Below are positions 36,256 to 50,100 of a stretch of DNA of 64,000 nucleotides, piece after piece. The stretch comes from Tetrahymena thermophila SB210 (taxonomy: Eukaryota > Ciliophora > Oligohymenophorea > Hymenostomatida > Tetrahymenidae). Numbering within the stretch: the first letter of the stretch is position 1; each line of letters begins with the position of its first letter. The DNA is taken from the NCBI RefSeq assembly GCF_000189635.1, contig NW_002476178.1, forward strand, positions 1 through 64,000. The letters run 5' to 3'. Both the position numbers and the translations under genes were made by a program. Under the pieces are notes generated by a model. It was not told the origin of the DNA and made no database searches. It saw nothing but the letters and a program-made list of their open reading frames with translations.

Positions 36256-39200
36256 ATGAATTCAGAAGCTAAGCTCAAAACTTTGGAATCATAAAACATA
36301 TGTAACCAAAATAAAAATAATACGCTAAATAAATTGGGACAGATTGATGAAAGTCCTTCACCAATAGATTTGAATAAGGATGATAGGGTCATTAATTTAC
36401 TCAATAAATAAAATTCTACATAAAAGAATTATAATAGTAGGAATCGCATTAATTCTGCTTTATTGTCACAGACAAATATCAAATCCTAACAAGACTTGAA
36501 TGTCCAGCTTAAATCATATAAGTAAAGCAGATCAAAAGTAAATAGTAATGCCAACTAGAGTTCCATTTTAGAGTCTCGAAAAATGTATGAAGAAGGATAT
36601 GAAAAAGGTTTAAATGAAAACCTTGCAAAATACTTGTGTAAGAATTTTAATGATTTGGAGATGTATCTATAACCCAATCAAATGAATGAGTTAAGAAAAA
36701 CTCAAAATGTTTAGGCTTTATCAAAAACATATGTAAATGATTAGTTTTAAGCAATTTCCAATTCCTAATTATTTACCATTTTAGAAGATTTTTAGACTAA
36801 ATATAAATAAATAAATAAATGCATATATATAAATAAGTTAATAAATAATATCCAAGTACTCTACAAACAAATTAACATAGAACAACTTATTTAAATTAGA
36901 AAATTATCAAACGATTAACCACTTTTTTTTATACGAATTGCTTTTGTTTAATAAAAAAATTGCAAATTAATTCCAAGCATATGAACAAATTGTAAAGCAT
37001 ATGAACAAATTGTAAAGTATATGAAAAAATTGTAAAATATCTGAAAAAATTGTAAATCATATGAAAAAATTGTAAAGCATATAAAAATAATTAGAGAATT
37101 AATCTTCAATTACATTAATTTAAAATAAATTTTTTCAGTTTGATTTTTAAAAATTTCAATTTATTTTTTAACTATTTTGTAAAAGTCGGCAGTCTCTTCA
37201 TACAGGTTGATTTAGTCAGTTTTAAATCTATGTATATTATTTATTGGATCTTACTTTATAGATGATTTAAAGTAAGAATGGTAAGAATTTTGGCTTGTCT
37301 TAAGTGGGATGATAGGCATTTAAGTTGCATTCTTTGTTATAGGAATGCTGGCTAATATTTATTGGAGATTTGAGTCTCCACAAAGTGACAAGAAGAGATG
37401 TTTAAAAATTAATTAAAAATGCGATTTGCTGTTTTTGATCTTTTATTATATTGAATTTTTATTTCTTTCAGAGTTTATTCTCTTAAAAGATTCTATTTAT
37501 TAGGCTAATTACAAGTATATGCTAATCGAATTAATACTAAGAGCAGCTATAATTAGCTGTTCTTATGCTTTCATTCTATAGAAAAAGAAATATTTCTTTC
37601 TAATTTTTTTAACCTTTATTGTTTATATTCCAATTCGCTAGTCTTTAGAATGGTATAGATATTTTACTTCAAATATCTAAATTATTTTCTCAAGCTTATG
37701 CTTAATGATGATAGTTTATACTATTCGCTTCTAGTTTAAAGATAGTGTAGATGAAGCATATAAAAGTACTATTTTTGCATACAAAGACATAATAAGTGAT
37801 CTATGTCTAAGATTAAAATAACCATAAAACCAAACCTAAAACTCTAATCTTGCAGACATTGTATCAGAAAATAATGAGAAAATACCTATGCCCGTAACTA
37901 AAAAGCCATAATCAGAAATATTTAAGCCAAAAAAGCGTAAAATTTTAAATGAGGCATAAAAAAGCACCAATTAAAATATCCAGAATTCTAAATAGCTTTG
38001 CAGTGAGCTCTTTGATTTAAAGGTAACTTCAATAAATTTGTTAAATATAAAGCTGTACTATCATTATTTTTTTAGTTATTTTTCATTCAAAATGCATTTC
38101 TCATTTTTAATTACAGAAAAAAGTTTTCATATCTTAATTGAAAATTGAAAAAAAAATCTTTAAAATTTTGTACAATTAAATGATGAAACTTCATAGAAAA
38201 AGCTTGATTTTAATTAAAAAGACAATAATTTATAGTGTTTTGAAGCAGTAAATAAATAAATTATATTTAATAACATATTTTGCTCTAACAAATTTTTGTA
38301 AGTAGCAAATTTCGCATAAAAAATTAATTAAAATATTCCTATTAAATCAAATAAAACTGGCGGGTCTTAATAAATACACAATTAAATAATCTATGCATTT
38401 TTAAAATTTCATAAAGAAGATTATATTTAAATCAAGCACGGTTAAAATTATTTTTGTGTTTTAATGGCATTTAAATAACATAAATTATCATAGAAATATA
38501 AATAAGAAATAATATTGACTCATTAATTAACAATTACTATTTCTGTTGCCAAAATATTAAATTAAAAGAATTCTAACCAACATATAAACTAAAAATTTAC
38601 TTTTCGAATGATTTATTGTAAAATTTTAGATTGTTTATTAATTCTTCTAAGCATTAAAAATTAACTGAAAAAGTTTATTTTATTAATTATTACAAATTTA
38701 TGAATGAGGAAAGTTGGGGAAAAAAAACAAAAATATCCTTGAATTTAGATTTACGTTTACACTTTTTTAAAATATCTTAAGGAAAGTTTTCTGATAGATC
38801 TCATAGAGTCAATTAGCGAGGGTTACTGTATTATTGATGAAAATCTTAATCTTCTAAAAATGAATAATGATATGCTGAAATTTTTTGAAGCTGATTCATT
38901 CTAAGAATGTCTGAATATAATATTTTATTCTGGTCTTATCAGCACTAACGGAGAAGGAGAAGGTCAGACACAATATTAAGACAAAAGCAAATAATTAAGC
39001 TAAGAACATCCTCAATCACAGGTGTTTAACTTTAACTAAATTAATAATTATGACACTGTGAGGAAAGACAGTCAATAGAGAAGAGGAACGATTATAGAAA
39101 TCATGGATATGGATACTTCTCCTATGACAAATTTTCATGAAAAATATAATCGCTTGAACGCTGGCCAATTCTTTAAGATATATCATCATTTTAACAATAA

Positions 39201-42200
39201 TTCATTAGAAGGAAATCCCAATTAAAATTAAATTAATGAATTTATAGACTAATCATTTCAATCAAAATATTATGAATAAATAACACCAAAACAAAAGTAG
39301 AAAGATTTAAAAATAAATGCCACTTCATAAAGATAATATTTGAATTAACTTAATGGAATAAGTAACGAAACAATAATTTTGAAAGAGATAAATGCTATTA
39401 CATCTTAACTTAAAGCTTAAAAAAAATCACCATTAAATTCTTCCAAAAAAGGCCAAGGTTAAGCAGAAATTTTATATAGCCATCAAAAAAATTTTTATGT
39501 CAAATTCACATCTGTAAGCAATAACTAACAATCAATATATTTATTCTTGCGAGTAACACCAATTGTTAAAGATAGTAAAATATTTTTTTTGATTGACGCT
39601 ACAAACAAAACTCTTTTTCAATCCTACTGCAATCTTGAAGCCCTGTATAATAGATAATAATCCATAATTAGAGGATTCACAGAAGAAACATATTATTCCA
39701 TTCACTATCTTATTCAAAAACTCTAAGAATCTAAACAATTTTGCTAAACTGATTTTTCTAAGTTTCATATAGACCCTCTTTTATCATAAGCTCATATTTT
39801 ACAAAATACTTTACAAATTTTATTTGAAATAAGCAATAAAAAGAAGCCTTTTTAGCTTAACCTGTAAGTTGAAAATCTCATCGAATTTTTGCAGTGTAAA
39901 TTCTTTTATTCTTTCAATCATTACTTTAATAAATTGGCAATTCTCACTTATTAATTTTAATTATTTTATTTTAATACTTGTTTAGAAATTAAAGGCATAA
40001 TTTTTTAAAGCTGATGAAATTATAAACCAAAAATTTATCATCATGAATTAGTTTATGTTCTTATTTAATTTAAAAATAAAAATATATTTTTAACAAATAA
40101 ATATTCTATTAGATATCTTAATTTATTATAAATAAAACTGAAATAGTTTTAAAATGCTCATTTTATTTAAAATATATGATTAGAAATACAGTCATATTAA
40201 TTAACAAGTTTAATAAAATCATTTATTTGAAAATATCAAAATAATAAGATGATATAACTTAATAAGTTACCAAATTTTGTAAATCACTTATTTTAAAATA
40301 TTAAAGGTGATAATGCTTAATAGGTTAACAAATTTAATAAAATCACTTATTTGAAAATATCAAAATTCAAAGATATTGGTTGATAAATCAGTTGGATTTT
40401 TTAGATAAAATAACCACATAATTTTAATTTATTTTTTATTTAATTTTAACATTCTTTGTTTCATAATTAACTTATTTAAGTTAAGTTTTATTTGATCCCA
40501 CAATTTATATGAACAAATTTATTAAGATATTATTCAGAAATAGTTAAGCTCTTTTTAGGAATTATGTATTTATCTTTCAAATATAATTTAAAAAATTAGT
40601 TATTTAGTGGAGTTATTTTAATTTTAATGATTTTTTAGTTATCACATTATTTATTTTTAAAATTTGCTTTATCTTTTTAACTTAATAAATTAGATGAAAT
40701 CATTGACATTTTTAACTTAGAGGCTAAGAGTAAAAAGATTCTATTAAAAATTGAAACAGACAACGATGTACCAAGTTAAGTTAGCACAGACTTTGAAAAG
40801 CTTAAAATTATTTTAACGATAATAATTTAAAATTACATGAACTTTATTTAAGAAAATTAGAGTATAATTATAAGTATTAAAAATTAGTCATTGTAAAGCG
40901 GTGACCATGATTTTTCTTATGGAGAAGATAATTAGAATTTAAACTAAACTAAATTAAATGCATTTTTATTACAATTTAATGTGTACCTTAGTTTCTCCTC
41001 ACCTCTTTAAGGTGGAGAAGAATAATAAAGAATATAATAAATATTTACTTAAAGTTTGAAAAATTCATAAGAGCAAGCAGATCAAAATAAATCTTTTATG
41101 TTTGGAAGTCCATATTGTGGTTTCAACTAAAATTATCCAAATCAAAATAGTCCTTACTAACATATCAATATTAGCAGAAAAAGCTCATTTTACAAAAAGA
41201 AGGCCTCAATGCAGCAATAAATTGATGAGATATTTGAATAAATTAACAATATTTAAGTCTGCGATATAATTGCTCAAAAATTAGTTGGACCATTATTTAA
41301 TTAAATAAATTTAAAGAGTAGCACAAAGCTAAACAATGGTCTTTAATTTGAAAAAAACGAAAAAGGTTTTCCTTGCTTATCTTTTTTGATCGAAAGCTAA
41401 GTGGTCATTCATTCTTATGAAAAAGATATTTCCTCAAAGTTTACAGCTCATCCAGCAGATAATAGCTAAAATATTTTCTTGAGACAAACGACTGATACTT
41501 ATTCTCCTATTTATTACAGCTACAGATAACCACCTCGACATAAATTAGAAGTCAATGAAAGAGAAGATGACTGCCAAGAAGGCTTAATTTAGATCGATTT
41601 AATACCTTAAAAGGTTTAACCAACTAGTTTACATAACTTCCCTCAAACAAAAAGTATTTTACATATCACTCAGCACGAATCCAGAAAGCAGAGTATGATA
41701 TCAAATATTAATAGCTTGAATGAAATCTATAAAGCTGAAGAGCAAGGATTGCTTGATGTTACAAATAATAATCTAAACTAACAAAGGAATATATGCAAGA
41801 AGATAACTCAAAATCCTAAATCTTTATCTGGACTACCATTTGATTTTAATGTAGCTACAACAGTTTTTAGCACTCACAATTAAGATGATTTAGATGACAC
41901 TAATTAAATTGGGTTAAAGAATAATAACAGGTAAACTCTAAAACTGGAAAATATACCTGAAGTGTAGGTCTTAGAGATATCTAAGGAAGTAACTGTAACT
42001 CAAAATGATAACGATGAAAATATTAGTGATCAAAAGAAAAATGAAAAAAAAAATAAATAGGCAATGAAATACTTAGATAAAGATGGGAGAAAATAAGCAG
42101 ATATATTAAACTCTTAAACTTCTCCGTAATAAAAAAATATATTTTAATAAAGCAGTAAAGCAAATAAAGAATTATTTTTTCAAAATAAGTAAATGACATT

Positions 42201-43281
42201 TAATAAATATTCTCTTTAATCATCAACTTCTACAAATTCTCCGCGTCTTAAAAAGAAAACTGTAGAAGGCGGCGTGGATTATAATTCTTATAAAGATTTA
42301 CCTTCTTCTCTAAGTTTATATCCAAATAACTAAAACTTAAAACTTCAGTATTAAGATGAGGTTATTATTAACAGCAAACAAAATTAAAATGCAAGTGGGC
42401 AGGATTCAATAATATTTTTACAGAATCAAAAAAATGAAAAATAACTAGAAATCAATATTGCTTCTGAAAAACAAGTAATTTAAAACCCATAAAATAAATA
42501 GGTTTTGCTGAATACAGTAGGAGATTAGTTTACAGGCTAGCAGAGCCATATAAGTTTAAATAAAAAAATAGATTAGGATTTTTAAAAAATAAATAGAGGA
42601 TTTGTTTTGAATAATAATAACGATCATAATCAAATTAAGAATTTAATAGTTAGTGGTGGAAATCAAGGAAACGGAGATTAAAGTGCATTAATGTATTTAA
42701 ATTAGCCTACTCCTTTGTTTTCAGCAACCCAACATTCTAAGATTCTTCCAAAATTGGAGATAGCTCAATCGGTCAAGTATAACTAGCCTTTAAATTTAGA
42801 AAAAAAATAAATTTTATTTGTAGATAAGCACTAGTTATATCATACTATGTTTTAACAAGTTCTTTCTCAATATGCGAAAGAACAAGAGGATGAATCATTC
42901 CAATCTGCTTATACAGTAGAGGAATGCATTTCATTAATAGAAAATTAATATTATTAAAATAAATATTAATATCAATATATTTTTATTGACAACAAAATGC
43001 TAAATGAAGGAAATAATCACTTGATTGACTCGATCAAATAAATATTTTAATAAAATAAAATTCAATTTGAAAGCTTAATTTTTATATGCTCTAATTAGTA
43101 CTTTGATTCATCTTGCTTTATAAGATTCGGGATTACTTCATCTTTAAAGAAACCAATCACATTAAAGGAATTAGAAGAAAAAAAAATTATTCTGCAAAAA
43201 AAAATTTAATAAAATACAACATTATCTTAAAGTTTTTCTCCGATTCCTCTAATTAAAGCCTAAAATGAAATTTTTTATTGA
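36256..43281 (+). CDS. Multi-pass hybrid histidine-kinase-like protein (PAS, degenerate kinase core, receiver)
   Basis: Exons are about 36256-36855, 37196-38032, 38782-39895 and 40694-43281, giving about 1,712 residues; the first intron's borders are the least certain. A hydrophilic N-terminal arm is followed by five to six hydrophobic segments (37.2-37.75 kb, such as FWLVLSGMIGIQVAFFVIGM). Next comes a PAS-like domain (SEGYCIIDENLNLLKMNNDM), then helices placed like a HisKA dimerisation domain (GFTEETYYSIHYLIQKL, then LIEFLQYEIIDIFNLEAKSK). An HATPase-like region interrupted by long Gln/Asn-rich inserts follows. The C-terminus is a receiver-like domain (KQILFVDK..., YIFIDNKM, LKKPIT). The phospho-His position reads Glu, and the first acidic pocket residue of the receiver is changed (VDK), but IFID and KKP keep the phospho-acceptor Asp and the Lys. 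Likely a membrane-bound signalling protein; kinase activity is doubtful. Confidence 0.75.
36856..37195 (+). other. Inferred intron 1 of the kinase-like gene
   Basis: The reading frame entering from 36256 meets TGA at 37001 region words (CATATGA), while the frame of the membrane domain opens only from about 37196. A phase-0 pair, CAA|GTACTC at 36856 and TTGTAAAAG| at 37195, joins the two open parts. Other donor sites are possible. The intron contains a 20-bp tandem repeat array. Confidence 0.5.
36976..37095. repeat. 20-bp tandem repeat array, about 5.5 copies
   Basis: Consecutive 20-bp units at 36976, 36996, 37016, 37036 and 37056 follow the pattern AGCATATGAACAAATTGTAA. The first two are identical; later ones carry G-to-A and C-to-A changes (ATGAAAAAATTGTAA). 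A degenerate partial unit starts at 37076. The array lies inside the inferred first intron of the kinase-like gene. Each unit contains both ATGA and TTGTAA, the latter resembling a 5' splice donor. Confidence 0.9.
40201..40372. repeat. Three diverged about 60-bp direct repeats in an intron
   Basis: The word group TTAATAAAATCATTTATTTG followed by AAAATATCAAAAT occurs at 40210-40250. It recurs in diverged form at 40270-40305 and again at 40333-40367 (AATAAAATCACTTATTTG...). Each copy is preceded by AAGTT or GGTTAACAA-like sequence. All lie in the 798-bp third intron (39896-40693) of the kinase-like gene. Confidence 0.65.
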
Positions 43282-43437
43282 AATTAAGCATATAATTTTA
43301 TACAAAAGGCTCTGCTACATAACTCTCTTAAGTCTTTCATTGACTTTTAATCAAAAAAAATAAATTTAAATCCAAAATTGAAAAGAGAGAATTAAAAATT
43401 TAGTCTTAAAACAAAGCAAGGAGGCAATATGAAATGA

Positions 43438-44175
43438 ATGTAAATAAATATCTAAATAATACTAATTACCTTAATCAAAATAATTAAAATACTTACTATA
43501 AATTTTATCTCAAATGTATGTATATACTCATAAATTAAATTTAATTAAATCAATAAATTTACAGTTTCATGAATTTGGAATAGATTAATCAATAACAAAA
43601 GAACGACTTTTTTGTCAATACTTAAATCTCTTTTTTCTTTTTTAATTTAGAACTCATTTGTATTTTTTATATTTATGAAAAATTGAATTTGTGTATTATT
43701 TTGATGTTGCATTCAAATTATAATTTTATTTAAACTAAGATTATGGCTATTGTTTACCTCAAATTTTAAAGACCGCGAAGCGAATAAATCTTCTTTTAAA
43801 TTAAGATAATTCATTTTTGATTTGTTGCAAAAAGTAAAATACGCAATTTAAAAGAAAATCAAAATTTACTTGTGAATTTTTAAAATTTCAGTTTAAATTT
43901 TTTGTAAATATTATTAATATTGATGTATTGATTGTTTAATTAATTAATTGATTTATATCCTTCTTGTAAATTTACTTGTTAAATAGAAGAGAAAATAAAG
44001 AAAAGAGTTATTAAATTAATAATTAGCAAAGAATTAATTACAAAAAACTTAATTATTTAAAAAATTGTAATATTGACAATAACACACCAAAAAGCATACA
44101 AAGTATTATCAATATTAACAAAAAGGACAAAGGGAAAGATAATTAATTGACAAAAATACTAAAAAATCTTAGCAA
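43438..44175. other. Intergenic AT-rich DNA
   Basis: About 740 bp between two plus-strand genes. It contains ATTGTTTAATTAATTAATTG near 43930 and a GACCGCGAAGCGAATAAA word near 43771 that stands out as GC-richer than its surroundings. No gene is supported. Confidence 0.55.
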
Positions 44176-47100
44176 ATGTCTTAATCTTAGTAGTAGGTTT
44201 AGGGTAAAGAAAAAGACAGAGCAGCGTAAGCACTTCCTATCTTAAACAACTAGCTTGATATCATAGTATATCATGGTGAGTTAGGATATCTATACTCATA
44301 TTCAAATGTTAGTGCTGATAAAAAGTAATAAAAATTTTTGACATTAAATGATAAAATAAATATCCAATTTTTTCCATATTCAAAATTAGGATTTCATTTA
44401 TTTAGGAAAACATTTTAAAGGATATTAAAATTGAAATACCAAACTAGTTTTTAACAACAAAGACAGGTTACTTGATCTAACCTGATGATGTGCTAGCAGA
44501 AATAGAGCGAGATAATGCTCTAGCATAAACTCAAAGGCTTATTGACTCTACCAAATATAAAATGTTCCATGTAAAATTATAAAAGTTTGAAATACATTTA
44601 ACAAAAACACTTTTATGAGCATTAATTAGCTATTTAATGATATGTTATTTAATATATTATAATTAATTTAAAAAGAATATATTTGTCTTCAATGTTAAGC
44701 TTTTAATGGATAACACTGAAGCTGCGGTGAATTTCTTTTAGTAAGAGCAAGAGAATTAGCTAAAGTAATTTAATAAGATATCTCTTGATGCCAAAAAACC
44801 TTAAATAAGTAAAATAATTTTGATTTTCTTTAATGCATCAATTCAATAAACAATTTACAAAAATTAGAACTAGATTCAAAATATGCTGATACTGATTATT
44901 AATATCCTGTAGAGCTAAATGATGGCTAAAAGCAACTAGTGCAATTAAAAAACTAAAATATTTTAGAGTTAGAGCAAAAGTTTTACAAATTTTATAGTTC
45001 TATTAAGGTATCTTTCATTTTATCTTTTGCTTTGTTTTATTTTTATTCGAATTTTTTATTTTTTAAAAATAGAGAAAGGCTTATGAGTTCATTTAGAAAT
45101 GGTAGAAGGTAGAGAGAGCTAGCAAAGAATATGAAATTTAATATAAATCTATTGAATGCCTTCTCATGAGGGTCATAAACGAATACTAGGTTTCAAAAAA
45201 TCTATCCACAGAGATGCATTAAAAAATTAAAAACTTAAATGAAGTGGTTTCAAAGTCAGTTTAAAAATACGAAGAGAGCTTAAAGATTGTAATATTCTAT
45301 TTTATGGTGATTAACAAAAAATATTCATTCATATAATCTATATACTAGGGAAAAAATGTAGAATTACCTGATGTCCTCAAAAAGGATAATAAAAAGTATC
45401 TGTACGATATTTACTATGACGTTTCCAAAATGGATCAGTGGAAATCTCACTGTATTAATCATTATGAAAAAATTAAGAAAACTCATTCCAAAGAATAAGA
45501 AGAAATTTCCTCTTTGAAAAGATAGATCAAAGACTAACAAGCGACTATTTAATAGCTCTCAAATGAGTAAATTTTTAAACAAAATTTGATATATTAATTT
45601 TGAATTTAAACTAATTAATTTCTGATCAAAGTTAATTTTTTACGATAATCAAAAATCATAAACGCAAAAAATACATAAAGCTAAATAAAGCGAGTTTCTG
45701 GTGGACTCAAAAATTAATTAATTAATATTTTATTAGAAATATAGAGACAATAAAAAAATTTGATGATTAATGCTTAGAAGGAAAGAATTATACTTTAACA
45801 TCTTTTAATGGAGTTTATGAAGAGTATAAAAATTTAAGAAAATGTATTCAATACATAATAGATAATTAACAAGATGAATATACTCTCAAAACATCATTAG
45901 ACAACTGTATGCTATAATGTTAAGATAAGCTTAAAGACTAAGAAAAAATAGAAAAGCAAATAACTTAATACATAGATGCTTTAGGCAATTATATCACTTC
46001 AATATGGGAATCAAAATTCAAATAATTCTAAAGAATGCAGTAATACTAGTAGAAATTTACACAAATTTTGAATGGACTTAATACAATTACTTACGACAAG
46101 CTTAAGTCTCTTGAGCCTGATATAAGTAGGCTTGAAAAAGATATAAGTGATCTAACAAAACCTTACACATTTTTTACTAATTTCAAAGTAATCTTAAAAG
46201 AAGTCAGTCGTCGCAATGAGTTCAACTCACTTTTAGATAATCGTAATTTATTTATTTCTCTTACTGATTAGATTTTTTAAAGAGTTAATAAAAATTTTAG
46301 TGTTTATTTTTGATCACCTATTTTTTTTACTAATCTAATTAATAACCGAAAAGAGAATATTGAATAATTGTCTATAGCTATAATAGAATATTTAACTGAA
46401 TATTGCCAAAAAAAAATACATAACAAAATACGATTTAAATGAATGGAGAAATTTAATTAAAAACACGATGATTTTTTTCATTTTAAACGAAAAAATAAAA
46501 AAATAATATTAAATTTTAAAATAATAGAAATAAAGATAATTAACAGCATAATCAAAATTGAATAACAGAAGAGAGTGTCTTTTATAGCAAATTATGGAAA
46601 ATGTATGCCTAAGGACTTTATACCAGAATTAAATATGAATGTGAAACCTTATCCTTAAAATTATGAAAAACTACCTAAAATAGAAAATGAGCATGATGAA
46701 AAAGATAAATACTTTGATTTATTTAAGTAATTAGAGCTTCCAGAATACGGTTTAAAACAAGAAGAAATGATTGCTGATCTTAAAAAAGAGTTACAAATGA
46801 ATTTGTTGAATAATAAACATAAGAAAGATCCCCATCAAATTGAATTAGAATATTAAAATAGTGAGCTTAGAAATCAGATTATGAAATTAAAGAACGAAAT
46901 TGAAATGTTGAATTTGAAAAGGAAAGACGATAATTCGAATATTTAGATTGACTTATTAACTAAAAAGAATACCTTGCTATAGGATTAAATCAACAAATTG
47001 GAATAATAATTAAACTAAGTTAACAATTCGAATGAGTACGTCAAAGCTATTTCCTCGTTACAAAAACAACTAGATGAAAGAGATAAAGCTTATCAAAATC

Positions 47101-50100
47101 TTCACTTGTATTATCAAAAAGATAATAAAGAAAACTATATTTCTGCAGCAAACCAAAATGATGCCAATAATGCTGTCAATAAAACTGAGGAAGCTAAAAT
47201 AATAGAAAAACTTAATACTCGTGTTGCTAATTTGACAGTATTACTTCAATAATCAGCTAAAATATCATTTAATTAAATTTTAAGGAAATAAAATGACAAG
47301 TAGTAAAAACTCTAAGACAAAATATTTTAACAAGAATAGAAGCTGATAGCAAGCCAAGAAGAATCTTAGAAAGAAAAGAATAAATATATTTCATTCCATG
47401 AAGAAAAAATAAAATAAATAGAGTAAAGATATTATTCAGAAAACAAAAAGGTTTTAAGCTTGCTAGATTAAACAAAAGAGCAACACAAAGATGAAATTAA
47501 CCTTCTCAACTAAAAAATAAAATCTTAAGAGTGTGATATGATTGAAAAAACGAAGTAGCTAAAAAATGCACAAGAGCAAATAGCACGTAATTTTACAAAT
47601 AAAATTAAAATTTCAATAATTTATTAATAATTTTTTTCAACATAGGCTTAAATTCTTAGATCAGCTAGAAGTAAAAAGAATATGAAGAGTTAAATAAGAA
47701 GTCTTAATAGGTCGAGAACAGGCTAAAAACTGATAATGCAAAATAAGTTACTGAGCTGTAAAGTTAATTATAGAAAGACTCAGAAAAATACAAAAAGAGA
47801 CTGGCTTAGCTAGAAACTGATTTAGCAAATAAACAAAGTGTTTTACAGAACTAAACAAAAGATTTTAATAATGTAAAAAGAGATTTAGATCTCAAGCATG
47901 AGGAATATGAAAAGTAATATTTTTTAAATAAATAAATTTTTAATTCATATATTAAATGATAAAATTTATTTAGAGTGTAATATGAGCTATAATAAGTTCA
48001 AAATGAGAGAGATAGACTCAAAAAAGATGTCATGAATTTGAAGAACAGAATAGAGAATCTTGACCAAACTGTTGAAAAGAATCGCTTAGAAATTTAATAA
48101 CTAAATAAATAAAACTAAGCATTAAATAATGAAAAACAATCAATTAGTGAGGATATTCAAAAAGATAAGCAGCAAGTTTAAGATCTTTAAAAGAGGCTAA
48201 CTTAAATTTTGGATTCAGTTAAATCTTTAGAAAGCGAGAGATCCAGATTATTAAGCCAGATTGAAAGTTAAAAACTGGATCTAGACAAGAAAAAAATAGA
48301 AATTGACAATTTAAATAAGTAAGTTTATGAATAGTCAAATGAGAGAGCATAGCAGTTAGAAAAGCTTATGGAGAGTTAAATGAATGAAAAACTTAAGATA
48401 TCTGCTCTTAACGAATAGGTCTAAATCTATAAAATTGAAATTGATCAGTTTAAAACAAAAATGCAAATTTTAGAAGCTGATATTCAAGCAAGAGATGAAA
48501 AAATTAAAATCCTTAATAAAAATATTGAAACGTAAAAAATAACAATAGATGAGAATGATAAAAAAATAGAATCTTTGGTCTCTGAGTAATCTAAAGTAAT
48601 AGCTGAAAATGAATAAAAAAATTAACTGATTACAAATCTTAACGCTGCTATCGAGTAAGCTCTGATAGAATGTGAGATATAATAAAAGAATGCTAATAGT
48701 AAAAAAGTAGAATTAGAAGTAAAATTAATTTTTTGGTAAATTTGGAGTTAAGAAAGAAATTGAATTTTTATAATAGGAAAAGCAAGAAGAGTATAAGCAT
48801 GAATTAGAAAGACTTTAGAATGAGATAAATGAGCTAGGAAGAAACCTTGCTACATGCAAAGAGAGAGAAAGGGAAACTAACAACAAGAATGTAGAATTAA
48901 TTTAACAAATTGAAGAGGCTAACCATAATCTCAATTAAAAGGAGCAAGAGGTATGTTTGTTTACTCATTTTAGAAATTTTTACTTATTTTTATAATTAAT
49001 TTTTAGTTGAATCAAATTGTTGAAGAAATGAACTTAAACAAAAATCATATAAACTCTAATGAAATGAGCTTGAAACAACTTAATTTAGATTTGAAAGAAA
49101 GAGATGACTATGTTTCAAATTTACAAGATGAAGTAAAAAATTTAACATAGTAACTTGAAGATTTATAAAGGTAGGACCTGCAAAACTAATAAGAAATAGA
49201 AAATTTGAATTCATAAATTAACAAATTAAAGAATAACTTAAACAGTATGGAAGATAAAAACCAAGAGTTACAAAGTAAAACAAACAATCTTTTACAGAAT
49301 GTAATTGACTTACAATCAAGCTTGTAGCAATTGAGAGTTGAAAAAGAGCTGATTGAGTAAAATAACCAGCTCTTATAGGAGAGTCTTTAAAAGGAAAAGG
49401 AAGAAAAAGAAATTGCTATCCGCTGCTAGGATGAATAGGAAAAAGAGTACGAGAAATTAAAAAATAGCACAATTTGCATAGATGCTCATACATAAGCTCT
49501 CGATAAACTAGAAATTAAGAATGACTAGTAAAAACTAGAAATCGAAAAATAATAAGAATAGTTAGAATAATTTGCTTAACAGCTTATTACAGCAGAAACA
49601 ACAATTTAAAGTTAAAAGAAATAGCTTGATGGTCATAAAATAATTTAAGAAAATTACTTAAAAACTATTTCTGAGTTAAGCTCAAAAGTAAATGACTTTT
49701 TTCAAATTTTATCACATTTTCTAAAATTAAATAAAAAAATAGTTAAATGTTGAAAAGAAAGACAGTGAATGTTAATGGGAAGAAGAATAAGATGAGAAGA
49801 TGATTTCTCTTTCTACCTATGAAGCTTAAAAATTCAGAAAACTCCTTAAAAGTATAGACCATAATAAAAAGATTCCCATAATGTCACAGAAGAATATTGA
49901 GCATATTGACATAACTTAAGCTTTAAAGAAGACAAGCATCATTTAAGAATCAATTAATTTCACAAAGTACAACAAAAAAATATTAAAATAAAAAGACATT
50001 TTTAAAATTTTTATAAATTAATCAATTAGACTAGAAGAAGGTACTAAAATGCTTTTTATTCCCTCTAGTAACGATATATATGTTCCATTAATTCTCAAGT

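Noticed and set aside
46068..46271. Separate small gene starting at an internal ATG
   Set aside because: It is part of exon 6 of the Atg11-like gene; the frame is continuous upstream with Gln codons TAA/TAG.
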